Notes under the pieces: model-generated | What the model was told of the DNA's origin: nothing | The model's input: the letters and a program-made list of their open reading frames with translations, nothing else | The model's database searches: none | Program-made: the position numbers and the translations under genes | Shown: positions 45,740 to 53,658 of the stretch, piece by piece | How positions within the stretch are numbered: position 1 is the stretch's first letter | How the letters are laid out: every line of letters starts with the position of its first letter | Assembly: GCA_020435995.1 (NCBI GenBank) | Contig: JAGQYO010000004.1 | Location: 1 to 62,899 of the forward strand | Direction of reading: 5' to 3' | Source of the DNA: Flavobacteriales bacterium | GTDB lineage: Bacteria; Bacteroidota; Bacteroidia; Flavobacteriales_G; Salibacteraceae | DNA length: 62,899 bases

Positions 45740-46654
45740 TTGAAAAGCCATAAGGCCATCATAAAAGCTTCCATCGTTGGCATAGTTGTCAACGCCATTC
45801 TCGCGCTTACTAAAATAGGTGCTGGATTTTGGGGAAACTCACTAGCTGTAATCGGAGATGGAATAGATTCTTCGACTGATGTTGCAACTTATGTGATTAC
45901 CCTTTTTGCTGCGAGAATTATGCTGCGCCCCCCAAACCCCATGTTTCCCTATGGTTATAAAAGGGCTGAAGCAATTGCCACCAAGATGCTTTCATTCTTC
46001 ATTTTCTTTGTAGGCGCTCAATTGGTCATGAGCTCGGTATGGCGGTTGTGGACAGGTGCAGAATCTCAGCCTATTAGAAAAATAGCTCTTATTGTTACGC
46101 TATTTTCAGTTTTTGTAAAACTCGGATTGAGCTGGTGGCAAATGAAACAAGGGAAGTCGTCTGGAAGTAAAATGCTAATTGCGAATGCTAAAAACATGCA
46201 AAGTGATATTGTATTATCCTTAGGTGTTTTAGTTGGAATTTCGCTTTCTTATGTTACAGGTATTTCTTGGCTCGACCCATTTGTAGCCGTACTTGTGGGA
46301 CTTTGGATTCTCAAGGTTGCCTTCGATTTGTTTTGGGAAACCAGCGCCGAACTCATGGACAGCAACAACGACCCTGATGTATATCGAAAAATATTTGAGG
46401 CAGTGGCATCTGTTGCAGGAGCTCACAACCCCCATAAAGCCAGGGCGCGAAAAATGTCGAATCTATGGGTCATTGATTTGGATATAGAAGTAGAAGCAGA
46501 ATTACCCATGTCTGAAGTACACAAAATTGGCGTAGCTGTAGAAAAAGCCATCAAAGAGAGAGTTGAAAACGTTTATGATATAATGATTCACTTTGAGCCC
46601 ATGGGCAATGAAGAAAAAGAACGATTTGGGGTGGAATACCATCACGTCACTTAA
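45740..46654 (+). CDS. Cation diffusion facilitator (metal/H+ antiporter)
   Basis: A 304-residue inner-membrane metal exporter with about six helices and a cytoplasmic C-terminal ferredoxin-like domain. The membrane site aligns with E. coli YiiP/FieF: two Asp in helix 2 (GIDSSTD), but in helix 5 the His-x3-Asp is Asn-x3-Asp (NMQSD). A D-D-N-D site is unlike the usual zinc form and suggests another metal such as manganese or iron; that is inferred. The start is a TTG at 45740 and the preceding helix fits the family N-terminus. It leads a run of ion-transport genes. Confidence 0.88.
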   Translation: MKSHKAIIKASIVGIVVNAILALTKIGAGFWGNSLAVIGDGIDSSTDVATYVITLFAARIMLRPPNPMFPYGYKRAEAIATKMLSFFIFFVGAQLVMSSVWRLWTGAESQPIRKIALIVTLFSVFVKLGLSWWQMKQGKSSGSKMLIANAKNMQSDIVLSLGVLVGISLSYVTGISWLDPFVAVLVGLWILKVAFDLFWETSAELMDSNNDPDVYRKIFEAVASVAGAHNPHKARARKMSNLWVIDLDIEVEAELPMSEVHKIGVAVEKAIKERVENVYDIMIHFEPMGNEEKERFGVEYHHVT

Positions 46655-46659
46655 ATTTG
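46652..46659 (+). promoter_or_regulatory. Candidate -7 box overlapping the CDF stop codon
   Basis: TAAATTTG matches TAnnTTTG and shares its TAA with the CDF stop. It ends four bases before the GTG of the small Cys/Lys-rich gene, predicting a leaderless mRNA. A TTTG at 46625-46628 is a possible -33 element, with a long 23-base spacer. Confidence 0.45.
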
Positions 46660-46663
46660 CACA

Positions 46664-46825
46664 GTGGGCGACAAAATAAAATGTTGTAAGAGTTATAAGA
46701 AAAAACACAAGGGCTATTGTACCGACTGCCCTAAAATCATTGTTCTCGATAAACCAACTAAAAAGAAAAAAAATAAATACAAAAAGAAAAAGAAGAAAAA
46801 GGTGAAGGAGCTGGAAGTAGCGTAA
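46664..46825 (+). CDS. 53-residue Cys/Lys-rich protein
   Basis: A small gene between the CDF and MscS genes. From GTG at 46664 it encodes a basic protein with two Cys pairs, KCCKSYKKKHKGYCTDCPK, then a hydrophobic IIVL and a Lys-rich tail ending KVKELEVA. The paired Cys suggest a metal-binding or zinc-knuckle fold and the Lys tail could bind nucleic acid or the membrane surface. Its position next to a metal exporter makes a metal-related role attractive, but I do not recognise the family for certain. The frame's strong composition and a -7 box just upstream support it as real. Confidence 0.62.
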   Translation: MGDKIKCCKSYKKKHKGYCTDCPKIIVLDKPTKKKKNKYKKKKKKKVKELEVA

Positions 46826-46958
46826 ATGAATTTCGAAATCAAAGGGTCTAGTTATTCGGTCCGTACATCGCCTACTTTATCACTAACTTGCGTGTTCTTT
46901 GCAAGATTTTATTCATACCTATGCAGCATAATTCTCTCTGTGTAAACTTCATTTCGAG

Positions 46959-47828
46959 ATGAAAGTAAACGAAATTTTAGATTTCAAATTAATCAATTTA
47001 GAGCAGTATCAACTTACTGTTTTTAGCCTCTCTATAGCGCTTGTATTGCTAGCGGGGGCCTATATTGGATTAAAAATAGCCAAAAGATATATCAAACCAT
47101 ATAACGCTGATTCGGTTGAAGACAGGGGAACAAGGCATAGCATTTACTTGATTATTAATTACTTCACATGGGTGATCGTTCTGGTAGTTGCTCTACAGGT
47201 GCTAGGTGTAAAAATTACCTTTCTTTTAGCTGGTTCTGCTGCCCTCTTGGTTGGATTAGGCATAGGTATCCAACAAATTTTTAATGATATTGTAAGTGGC
47301 ATGTTCCTCTTGTTTGAAGGAAGCGTAAAAATCGGAGATATCATGGAAATTGATGGTATGGTATGCAAAGTTTGCCAAATAAAATTGCGCACTTCGAGCG
47401 TGCTGACGAGGGATGATGTTATCGTGATTATTCCCAACCATAAGTTTATAAACGATAAAGTAACCAACTGGAGTCACCAGGTAAAAATGGTGAGGTTCCA
47501 GGTAGATGTGGGCGTGTCTTATAACAGTGATCCGGAGCAAGTTAGAGACATCCTGTTGTCTATAATGAACAACCATAAGCAGGTTTCTAAAGCTAAGGAC
47601 AAAATGCCCATGGTGCGATTTGTAGGGTTTGGGAGCTCTTCATTAGATTTTAACATGCATTTTTATACTTCCGAAATATTTCGATTTGAAAACATCATGA
47701 GCGATATGCGGTTTGAAATTTTCAAGCAGTTTAAAAAAGCGAATATTGAAATTCCTTTTCCACAACGCGACATTCACGTTAAAAGCTCAGATTTGGATGT
47801 ATCGAAACTCAGTAAGATTCTAAGCTAA
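46959..47828 (+). CDS. Small-conductance mechanosensitive channel (MscS family)
   Basis: A 289-residue MscS channel that would release osmolytes when membrane tension rises. It has three N-terminal helices (about 18-38, 65-85, 90-112), the last being the Gly/Ala-rich pore helix LLAGSAALLVGLGIGIQQIF, the beta domain (VKIGDIMEIDGMVCKVCQIK) and the C-terminal alpha/beta domain. The length equals that of E. coli MscS. The 133 bases before it contain no other gene I can support. The next gene, an antiporter, begins four bases after its stop. Confidence 0.93.
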   Translation: MKVNEILDFKLINLEQYQLTVFSLSIALVLLAGAYIGLKIAKRYIKPYNADSVEDRGTRHSIYLIINYFTWVIVLVVALQVLGVKITFLLAGSAALLVGLGIGIQQIFNDIVSGMFLLFEGSVKIGDIMEIDGMVCKVCQIKLRTSSVLTRDDVIVIIPNHKFINDKVTNWSHQVKMVRFQVDVGVSYNSDPEQVRDILLSIMNNHKQVSKAKDKMPMVRFVGFGSSSLDFNMHFYTSEIFRFENIMSDMRFEIFKQFKKANIEIPFPQRDIHVKSSDLDVSKLSKILS

Positions 47829-47832
47829 TTTT

Positions 47833-49125
47833 ATGGTCAACTTTGGTCCTTATAATTATATCATCGTTGCCTCCATTGTGGTGATGCTTTCATTCGTTTT
47901 TGGAACAATTGCGAAAAAAACGAACGTTCCTGCTGTGCTCCTTCTTATTGCGTTGGGAGTTGGATTTCAATATCTATTGAAGTACCTCGGCGTAGCCGAA
48001 ATCAACTTTTTTCCTATTCTCGAAGTATTGGGAATTGTTGGGTTGATCATGATTGTGTTAGAAGCTGCTCTTGAGCTCGAGCTAAAGCCGGAAAAGGTGG
48101 GTATGATTGTAAAATCTCTTGTAGTAGCACTTATTGGCTTAGGGCTTTCGGTGGGAAGCGCCGGAGCCATACTCTATTATATGGTTAACGGCATGGGCCT
48201 CTTGCAAGCTTTGCTTTATGCAACTCCTCTATCTATTCTGTCGAGTGCTATAATCATCCCAAGTGTTGGAAGTTTGGTTCAGCACAAAAAGGAGTTTCAT
48301 ATTTACGAAAGTACTTTTAGCGATATTCTAGGCATCATGCTGTTTTATTTCCTTATAGGCATGCTCGACTTTGCCGTACCTGCCACTACTGGTGGGCACA
48401 ACGGGGGCAACCCAGTTGTAGAATTCTTTATCAGCTTGGGGGCAACCTTACTTGTAGCGTTTGTGGCTAGTTATATTTTACTTATTGGTTTTCAGCATAT
48501 TAAAAGTGGCGCGAAACTATTTCTATTGATTTCCATGTTGTTGTTGCTTTATGCCGTAGGCAAAAAAATGCACCTCTCTCCACTTATTATCATTTTGGTA
48601 TTTGGCCTCATTGTGCGAAACAGTAAATTATTTTTCGTTGGGCCGCTATCGCGTTTTTTAGATACCCATAAATTTCACGAAATGGAGCATGGGCTTCATG
48701 TAGTAACCCTAGAAACAGCCTTTGTGGTACGCACCTTTTTCTTCGTGATTTTTGGGATTAGCATTGCCCTTATAAGCCTACTAAGTTTGGATGTACTTAT
48801 TATTAGCTCGACACTTATGGCCAGTATTTACGCATTTAGATGGCTAGTTCTACGTGTTTTTATGGGTCATGATATTCAACCACAATTATGGATTGCCCCA
48901 CGTGGACTTATCACAGTATTGCTATTTTACGCCATTCCAGAGGAGTATACTAGCTCGTCATTCGAATCTGGAATTCTTCTATTTATTATCATTGCCACCG
49001 GATTGGTTATGACCATGGGGATGATAGCAGCTAAAAAAACAAAGAAAACAGAGGTTAAAACAGAAGATGTAGTACCATTAGAAATTGACTCACAACCTAT
49101 TCCTCGATTGAAAAAAACCATATAA
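47833..49125 (+). CDS. CPA1-like cation:proton antiporter
   Basis: A 430-residue inner-membrane antiporter with about 12-13 helices, starting IIVASIVVMLSFVFGTIAKK. It resembles NhaP-type CPA1 exchangers, but the expected ion-binding motifs differ: the helix-5 ESxxND is YESTFSDILG (Asn replaced by Ser, Glu and Asp kept), and the TDPV turn is SSAIIIPSV. A polar Lys/Glu-rich tail of about 35 residues ends the protein. Na+ or K+ specificity cannot be told. It lies between an MscS channel and a K+ channel, sharing TAATG with the latter. Confidence 0.88.
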   Translation: MVNFGPYNYIIVASIVVMLSFVFGTIAKKTNVPAVLLLIALGVGFQYLLKYLGVAEINFFPILEVLGIVGLIMIVLEAALELELKPEKVGMIVKSLVVALIGLGLSVGSAGAILYYMVNGMGLLQALLYATPLSILSSAIIIPSVGSLVQHKKEFHIYESTFSDILGIMLFYFLIGMLDFAVPATTGGHNGGNPVVEFFISLGATLLVAFVASYILLIGFQHIKSGAKLFLLISMLLLLYAVGKKMHLSPLIIILVFGLIVRNSKLFFVGPLSRFLDTHKFHEMEHGLHVVTLETAFVVRTFFFVIFGISIALISLLSLDVLIISSTLMASIYAFRWLVLRVFMGHDIQPQLWIAPRGLITVLLFYAIPEEYTSSSFESGILLFIIIATGLVMTMGMIAAKKTKKTEVKTEDVVPLEIDSQPIPRLKKTI

Positions 49126-49994
49126 TGTCACCGAACTTAACGCAATCAGAAAGAGATATTAAAATTCAAAAGCTTCGTGCTTTCGTTTACCAAACGGTAT
49201 TTTTTACAGATACCCGTGCTGGGCGAAACTTTGATGTGGCACTTATTGTCGCTATTCTGCTGTCCATCCTTGCGCTGATGCTTGAAAGCGTTTATGAAAT
49301 AGAAAAACAATGGGGTGCTGAATTATACATACTTGACTGGGTCTTCACCATAATTTTTACCATTGAATATGGCATCCGAATTTGGTCATCAAACAAGCCA
49401 ATGAAGTACATTTTCAGCTTCTATGGATTGGTAGATCTGCTTTCGATCTTACCCCTGTATACAACCTTCATTTTCACCGGAGTTCAATCCTTTTCCATTA
49501 TCCGATCACTCCGGTTGTTGCGTGTATTTAGGGTACTGAAGCTGGTGCAGTTTGTTGGTGAAGCTAGCTCAATGCTGAGAGCTATAAAAGCAAGTATGAA
49601 CAAGATTATTGTTTTTATTGCCTTCATCCTGATCGTTAGCAACGTGATAGGTACACTTATGTATATGATTGAGGGGCGTGAAAATGGCTTTACAAGTATT
49701 CCTCGAAGTATCTATTGGGCAATCGTTACCCTCACTACGGTGGGCTATGGAGATGTAACACCCTCCACACCACTGGGGCAAGTGTTGGCCGTGTTGCTCA
49801 TGATATTGGGTTACGGAGTAATTGCAGTGCCTACTGGTCTTGTTACGGCAGAAGCCATCAAAGTATCTCATGAAGAAGATGCCTTAAAAAAATCGCCCCC
49901 AGCAGTAGCAGATAAATGTTCGAATTGTGGTGAAAAAGTTGTTTTAGTAAAAGCGAGATTCTGTAGCAGTTGTGGCGCCCAGTTAAAACCCTAA
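49125..49994 (+). CDS. Voltage-gated K+ channel with C-terminal zinc ribbon
   Basis: A 289-residue six-helix Kv-type channel. S4 carries regularly spaced Arg (SIIRSLRLLRVFRVLKL, Arg127, 130, 133, 136) and the selectivity filter is TVGYGD (205-210). After S6 a short linker leads to a zinc ribbon, CSNCGEKVV with RFCSSCGAQL (Cys265, 268, 280, 283), at the very C-terminus. The ribbon may tune gating or report metal or redox state; this is inferred. It closes the run of ion-transport genes, and the next gene is convergent. Confidence 0.92.
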   Translation: MSPNLTQSERDIKIQKLRAFVYQTVFFTDTRAGRNFDVALIVAILLSILALMLESVYEIEKQWGAELYILDWVFTIIFTIEYGIRIWSSNKPMKYIFSFYGLVDLLSILPLYTTFIFTGVQSFSIIRSLRLLRVFRVLKLVQFVGEASSMLRAIKASMNKIIVFIAFILIVSNVIGTLMYMIEGRENGFTSIPRSIYWAIVTLTTVGYGDVTPSTPLGQVLAVLLMILGYGVIAVPTGLVTAEAIKVSHEEDALKKSPPAVADKCSNCGEKVVLVKARFCSSCGAQLKP

Positions 49995-50026
49995 TTCTGT
50001 TTTTTCTTGAGCAGCTAACTGGCTTG

Positions 50027-50758
50027 CTAGCTTTCCAAACTTAATTTTAAAACTTCCTCTGCTTTTCGCAATTGATCCTTACTAAGGCCTTGAAGTACAA
50101 CTCTGAATAGGTAAGTAGATTCTCCCTCCTCTATTTTTTCAATAAAGCTGTCATCTTGTTGAATCAACCATGGCATATTTAGCAGAGATTGGTTGATCCT
50201 TTTTTCGGTGGCAATTACGTTGCAAGGCTTTGGTATTTCTAATTTCACCATGGCATTCACCACAAACTCCGAAGGGCTTGTTTTCAGTATGGATGAGGCG
50301 GTGAGTATCGAGTAGGGAACACTTAGAATATTACTCCCCGATTCGTCTAATTCTATTAAGCAATTGAGGTATTTAAAGGCTATAATTTTTCCGGAAGTAG
50401 ATCCAAAATTAATGGATTGCCCCACTTTGAGTTCCCCTTGCAGAAGTACCATCAAACCCGCTAAATAATTGCTTACAAACTTCCAGGTAGCAGCTACCAC
50501 AATGCCCAAGATTACAGCGCCTGATATGGGATTTGGCACAACAAATACCACCAACGAACTCACACCAAATAAGAGCCAAAGCAACCGTTCGACAAGCTGC
50601 CATTTCTCATGCACAACTTTATGCCAGGAATAATTCCCCGAAGTGGCCAGCACAATTCGTTTTCCTACCCCAAAAATGAAATATAGCGCAACACCAAAAA
50701 GCACTATTTCCAGTAAGGGCAAATAATCCAAGTTTAATGTAGTTTGAATGTTTTTCAT
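50027..50758 (-). CDS. Divergent MscS-like channel paired with an NTPase
   Basis: A 243-residue membrane protein with a first helix (LEIVLFGVALYFIFGVG, about 16-32), a hairpin of helices (about 52-90) and the MscS-type transition SNYLAGLMVLLQGELKVGQSI into a beta domain (about 105-165), followed by a small alpha/beta domain. It is shorter than MscS, and its pore helix lacks the regular Gly/Ala pattern, so it may not be a free-standing tension sensor. It starts 12 bases after the stop of the large NTPase gene, in the same orientation, so the two are very probably one transcript. Confidence 0.82.
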   Translation of the reverse strand: MKNIQTTLNLDYLPLLEIVLFGVALYFIFGVGKRIVLATSGNYSWHKVVHEKWQLVERLLWLLFGVSSLVVFVVPNPISGAVILGIVVAATWKFVSNYLAGLMVLLQGELKVGQSINFGSTSGKIIAFKYLNCLIELDESGSNILSVPYSILTASSILKTSPSEFVVNAMVKLEIPKPCNVIATEKRINQSLLNMPWLIQQDDSFIEKIEEGESTYLFRVVLQGLSKDQLRKAEEVLKLSLES

Positions 50759-50770
50759 TCTGAATGCTTG

Positions 50771-53488
50771 TTAAATGAGTTTGAGTTGTTTGAGCCTTCG
50801 CAACACAAAAGGATGCACATAAGGCGAAACCCTGTACGTTTCACCGAGAAGCTCATCCAATATGCCGCTTCTCTTCATGTGATTGAGCACCAAAGTCGCC
50901 TCATAATCGGTAGAACGCATGATGCGGCTTAGTTTCTTAGCCGTGATGTGTTTGTGCAATATAATCTGTGCCAAAATCACGAGCCATTCTTTGTTGTCAA
51001 TTTCGGGAAGTTCGCGGTATTTTGCCGATCTCATTTTCATGATCTCACCTTCTACTTCAACTAAATGCCCCAACCACAAATGAAACGCAGCACCCACATT
51101 GCCATCACTAAATTCGATCAAATCATCGGCCAGTTCCTTAATTTTATTTCCAGAGTTTGGTCCTATTTGTTCTCCATTGAGCCACAATTGTAGCCCCCCT
51201 GCCTTGTGTCTCGCTTCAATTGCATTGGTCATTTGTTTTACAGAGAAAGGCCTCAGTGGAATGGTTTGGATAAAATTATCCTCAAATGACATATAGCGAT
51301 TCATTAGTTGGTAGGCGCTGCTATTCAAATTAATGATGAAAATGTACGATTGGCTATATCGCTCTACCATTTTCGAAAACAGCTCCAACACGCGATAGCC
51401 ATCTTCATACCGATTCCACCACAATTCAAAATCATTGAACAAAAACACCGATCCTTTGGGTGCCATCTCAATCACATCCACATCTATACCCGTAGATTGA
51501 AGCCTGTGCGATAACGCTCGGATAAAATTTTCGGGATTTGAGCTTCCCCTCATTGGCGCATTGATTTGAAACACTTTTCCAGAAATCAATTTTTGGCACA
51601 TCATTTCACTGAAAAATGTTTTACCTGAAAGTGCATCTCCCAAAACAGCAATAGCCCCACCACTGCCAGCCTTGAGGCGCTCTACTCCCAGCCTAGCCAA
51701 GTTCATTTCCTTTTCGCGATAAAGAAATAGGTTTTCACGTGGCGCATGTTTTCCAATAAACAATTGCTGGTAATAAAATGGTAATGACTGAATGGCTTTC
51801 AATGGCGGACTTACGCTTTCTGTAAAGCTTCGCAACCGCGCATTCAAACTTTCCATTTTAGAATTTACGGCTTTAAATTCAGCGTAATTCAATTCATCCT
51901 GTGTGGTGGTTATTAAGCTGATGTACTTGCTAAAAAAACGCTGCGCCCTTCCGGAAATTCCGTTATAAAGTTTATCAGCTATACTTATTTTATTGATCAG
52001 GGTTGAGTCTACTTCATGCATTCCCGCTTCCTGAACCAAGTGTTCAATCGAAAAATAAGTTTCTACATCCGTCCTAATTTCGTTGATTTGAGCCACAAAC
52101 TTTGCCTCTATTTCGGAGAGCGCATCCAATGCATTAGAAGCATTTTGTTCGGCTTGCTCCTTAGAATGCTGGAACACCACTGGCCAATTATCGATTTCAC
52201 TACGTGATGCAATGCCATGCTCTATCATTCTTAAACTAGAAGTTAAAGGAGCCATGGCAGAGGCACATCTTACGGGTAGTCCCAGTAGTACGGCGTGAAT
52301 AGGATTATCTACAATAACGTCTAATACATAGTCGGCCATAAAAGCGGTATCCAGTTCAACGGTGTCATTTTGGTAATTGATGGTCATTTTGGTAGGAATT
52401 GAATGGGCTAACTCCTGTAGCAAATCCAAGGATTGTTTCACCTGAATTTCATCCAGCACAAATCGATCATCCAGTTCTAGATTAACCGCCTCGGCCAGCT
52501 CATAGGATTTATCAATTATGCATTTATCAATCTCTTCGAGAAGGAGTTTGGCACCATCCGCTTCTTTTTTTACTACGTTAAAAACATGCTGAACCACGTT
52601 TTCCTCGATTCGCGAAAGTTCATTTCGCACATTCACCTTCATTTGCGCTAGGTAGATGTATAGCTCTGTTTTTTCTAGATAAGCCGTTATTTGCTTTCTC
52701 CAAGTGGCGGTCGCCTCCTTTAATTGAGATTTGGCAAGTGTAACTTCTTCCGTTCTCTGCTGGTTCGCTTTACGGAGCTTGTAAACAGAAATCAAACTGC
52801 CATCTGCAAACATCTCACTCACCAGTAGATCCAGTGCTTTTTGAAGGTAGCATTTTAAGTATTGTTCGTGTTCTTCGGTGAGTCGTTTGAGCGAAGCAAA
52901 TTCTACTTCTGCATTAGAAGTTTCAACAGTTATAGATTTCTCTACTAAATATGCCCAATCGGTGAACCATTGGCCGCTTGCCTCAGTAATTTTCTTTTGA
53001 AATTTAAGTAAAAGCTGAGCGCCTAAAAGATTGAATCGAAAACCGACTACATCGCGCATAGGTACTTGAATAGCTGTACCTAAACCTACAGCTTTTTTAA
53101 AACGCAATCTCGCCTTTGATTTGGCTTCAGCCGCAGAATCCGTAGACGATTCTTTTAGCTCATCTGCGTCTACCGTTCTCTTTATTTTAATGGCTTGCTT
53201 TTTATGAATCGTCGAAAAAGACAAGTCAGCCTCCGCAAAAAAACCTCTTACACCTTCATTGACCTGCGTGAGCTTTTCGTGTTTATAATAATCCAAAAGT
53301 TGAAGCGACTGGCCCATCAGCGCATTGGATCCCAGGTATTTATCGGTAAGCAAGCCTATTGTATTGCTTACTAGTTCGTTTTGGCTTTCGGAAATGATAT
53401 TCAGATGTTCGGCAAATGCCTTTTTCAAATCCTGACTTACCTCAAGACCAATTGATTTAACCGCTTCATCGATATTTTTCACTTCCAT
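50771..53488 (-). CDS. Large P-loop NTPase with helical N-terminal region
   Basis: A 905-residue soluble protein I do not recognise. Residues 1-570 are almost all helical and Glu/Lys/Gln-rich, with no signal peptide or clear membrane helix. A single NTPase domain follows: Walker A GDALSGKT (617-624), Walker B VFLFNDFE (681-688), and a sensor-like IINLNSS (718-724). The C-terminus (about 830-905) is a winged-helix-like segment (ITAKKLSRIMRSTDYEAT). The architecture, long helical arm plus AAA/STAND-like ATPase plus winged helix, with a membrane-channel gene directly downstream, suggests an ATP-gated switch that acts on the membrane. That is inference. Confidence 0.8.
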   Translation of the reverse strand: MEVKNIDEAVKSIGLEVSQDLKKAFAEHLNIISESQNELVSNTIGLLTDKYLGSNALMGQSLQLLDYYKHEKLTQVNEGVRGFFAEADLSFSTIHKKQAIKIKRTVDADELKESSTDSAAEAKSKARLRFKKAVGLGTAIQVPMRDVVGFRFNLLGAQLLLKFQKKITEASGQWFTDWAYLVEKSITVETSNAEVEFASLKRLTEEHEQYLKCYLQKALDLLVSEMFADGSLISVYKLRKANQQRTEEVTLAKSQLKEATATWRKQITAYLEKTELYIYLAQMKVNVRNELSRIEENVVQHVFNVVKKEADGAKLLLEEIDKCIIDKSYELAEAVNLELDDRFVLDEIQVKQSLDLLQELAHSIPTKMTINYQNDTVELDTAFMADYVLDVIVDNPIHAVLLGLPVRCASAMAPLTSSLRMIEHGIASRSEIDNWPVVFQHSKEQAEQNASNALDALSEIEAKFVAQINEIRTDVETYFSIEHLVQEAGMHEVDSTLINKISIADKLYNGISGRAQRFFSKYISLITTTQDELNYAEFKAVNSKMESLNARLRSFTESVSPPLKAIQSLPFYYQQLFIGKHAPRENLFLYREKEMNLARLGVERLKAGSGGAIAVLGDALSGKTFFSEMMCQKLISGKVFQINAPMRGSSNPENFIRALSHRLQSTGIDVDVIEMAPKGSVFLFNDFELWWNRYEDGYRVLELFSKMVERYSQSYIFIINLNSSAYQLMNRYMSFEDNFIQTIPLRPFSVKQMTNAIEARHKAGGLQLWLNGEQIGPNSGNKIKELADDLIEFSDGNVGAAFHLWLGHLVEVEGEIMKMRSAKYRELPEIDNKEWLVILAQIILHKHITAKKLSRIMRSTDYEATLVLNHMKRSGILDELLGETYRVSPYVHPFVLRRLKQLKLI

Positions 53489-53658
53489 ATTACAAATTAG
53501 ACAAGCCCATTTTTACATAGAGCGTTGTTCCATAATTTCACTACTATAATACATATTTAATAACACAGCCAACATATTGCTAGCAAAAAGTCGCCTTCAA
53601 TTATTTCAGCCTTAAAATGAGTACATGGTAGATTTGTAAAGTACAAAGAGCAAATGAC

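Noticed and set aside
46827-46946. A 39-codon frame after the Cys/Lys-rich gene, starting MNFEIKGSSY
   Set aside because: Short, no promoter or conserved pattern, and ends in a poorly coding hydrophobic stretch.
50027-53488. Reading the NTPase/channel pair as a known CBASS, Thoeris or KAP-type defence system
   Set aside because: No cyclase, TIR, or KAP membrane insertion is present, and there are no defence or mobile genes nearby.
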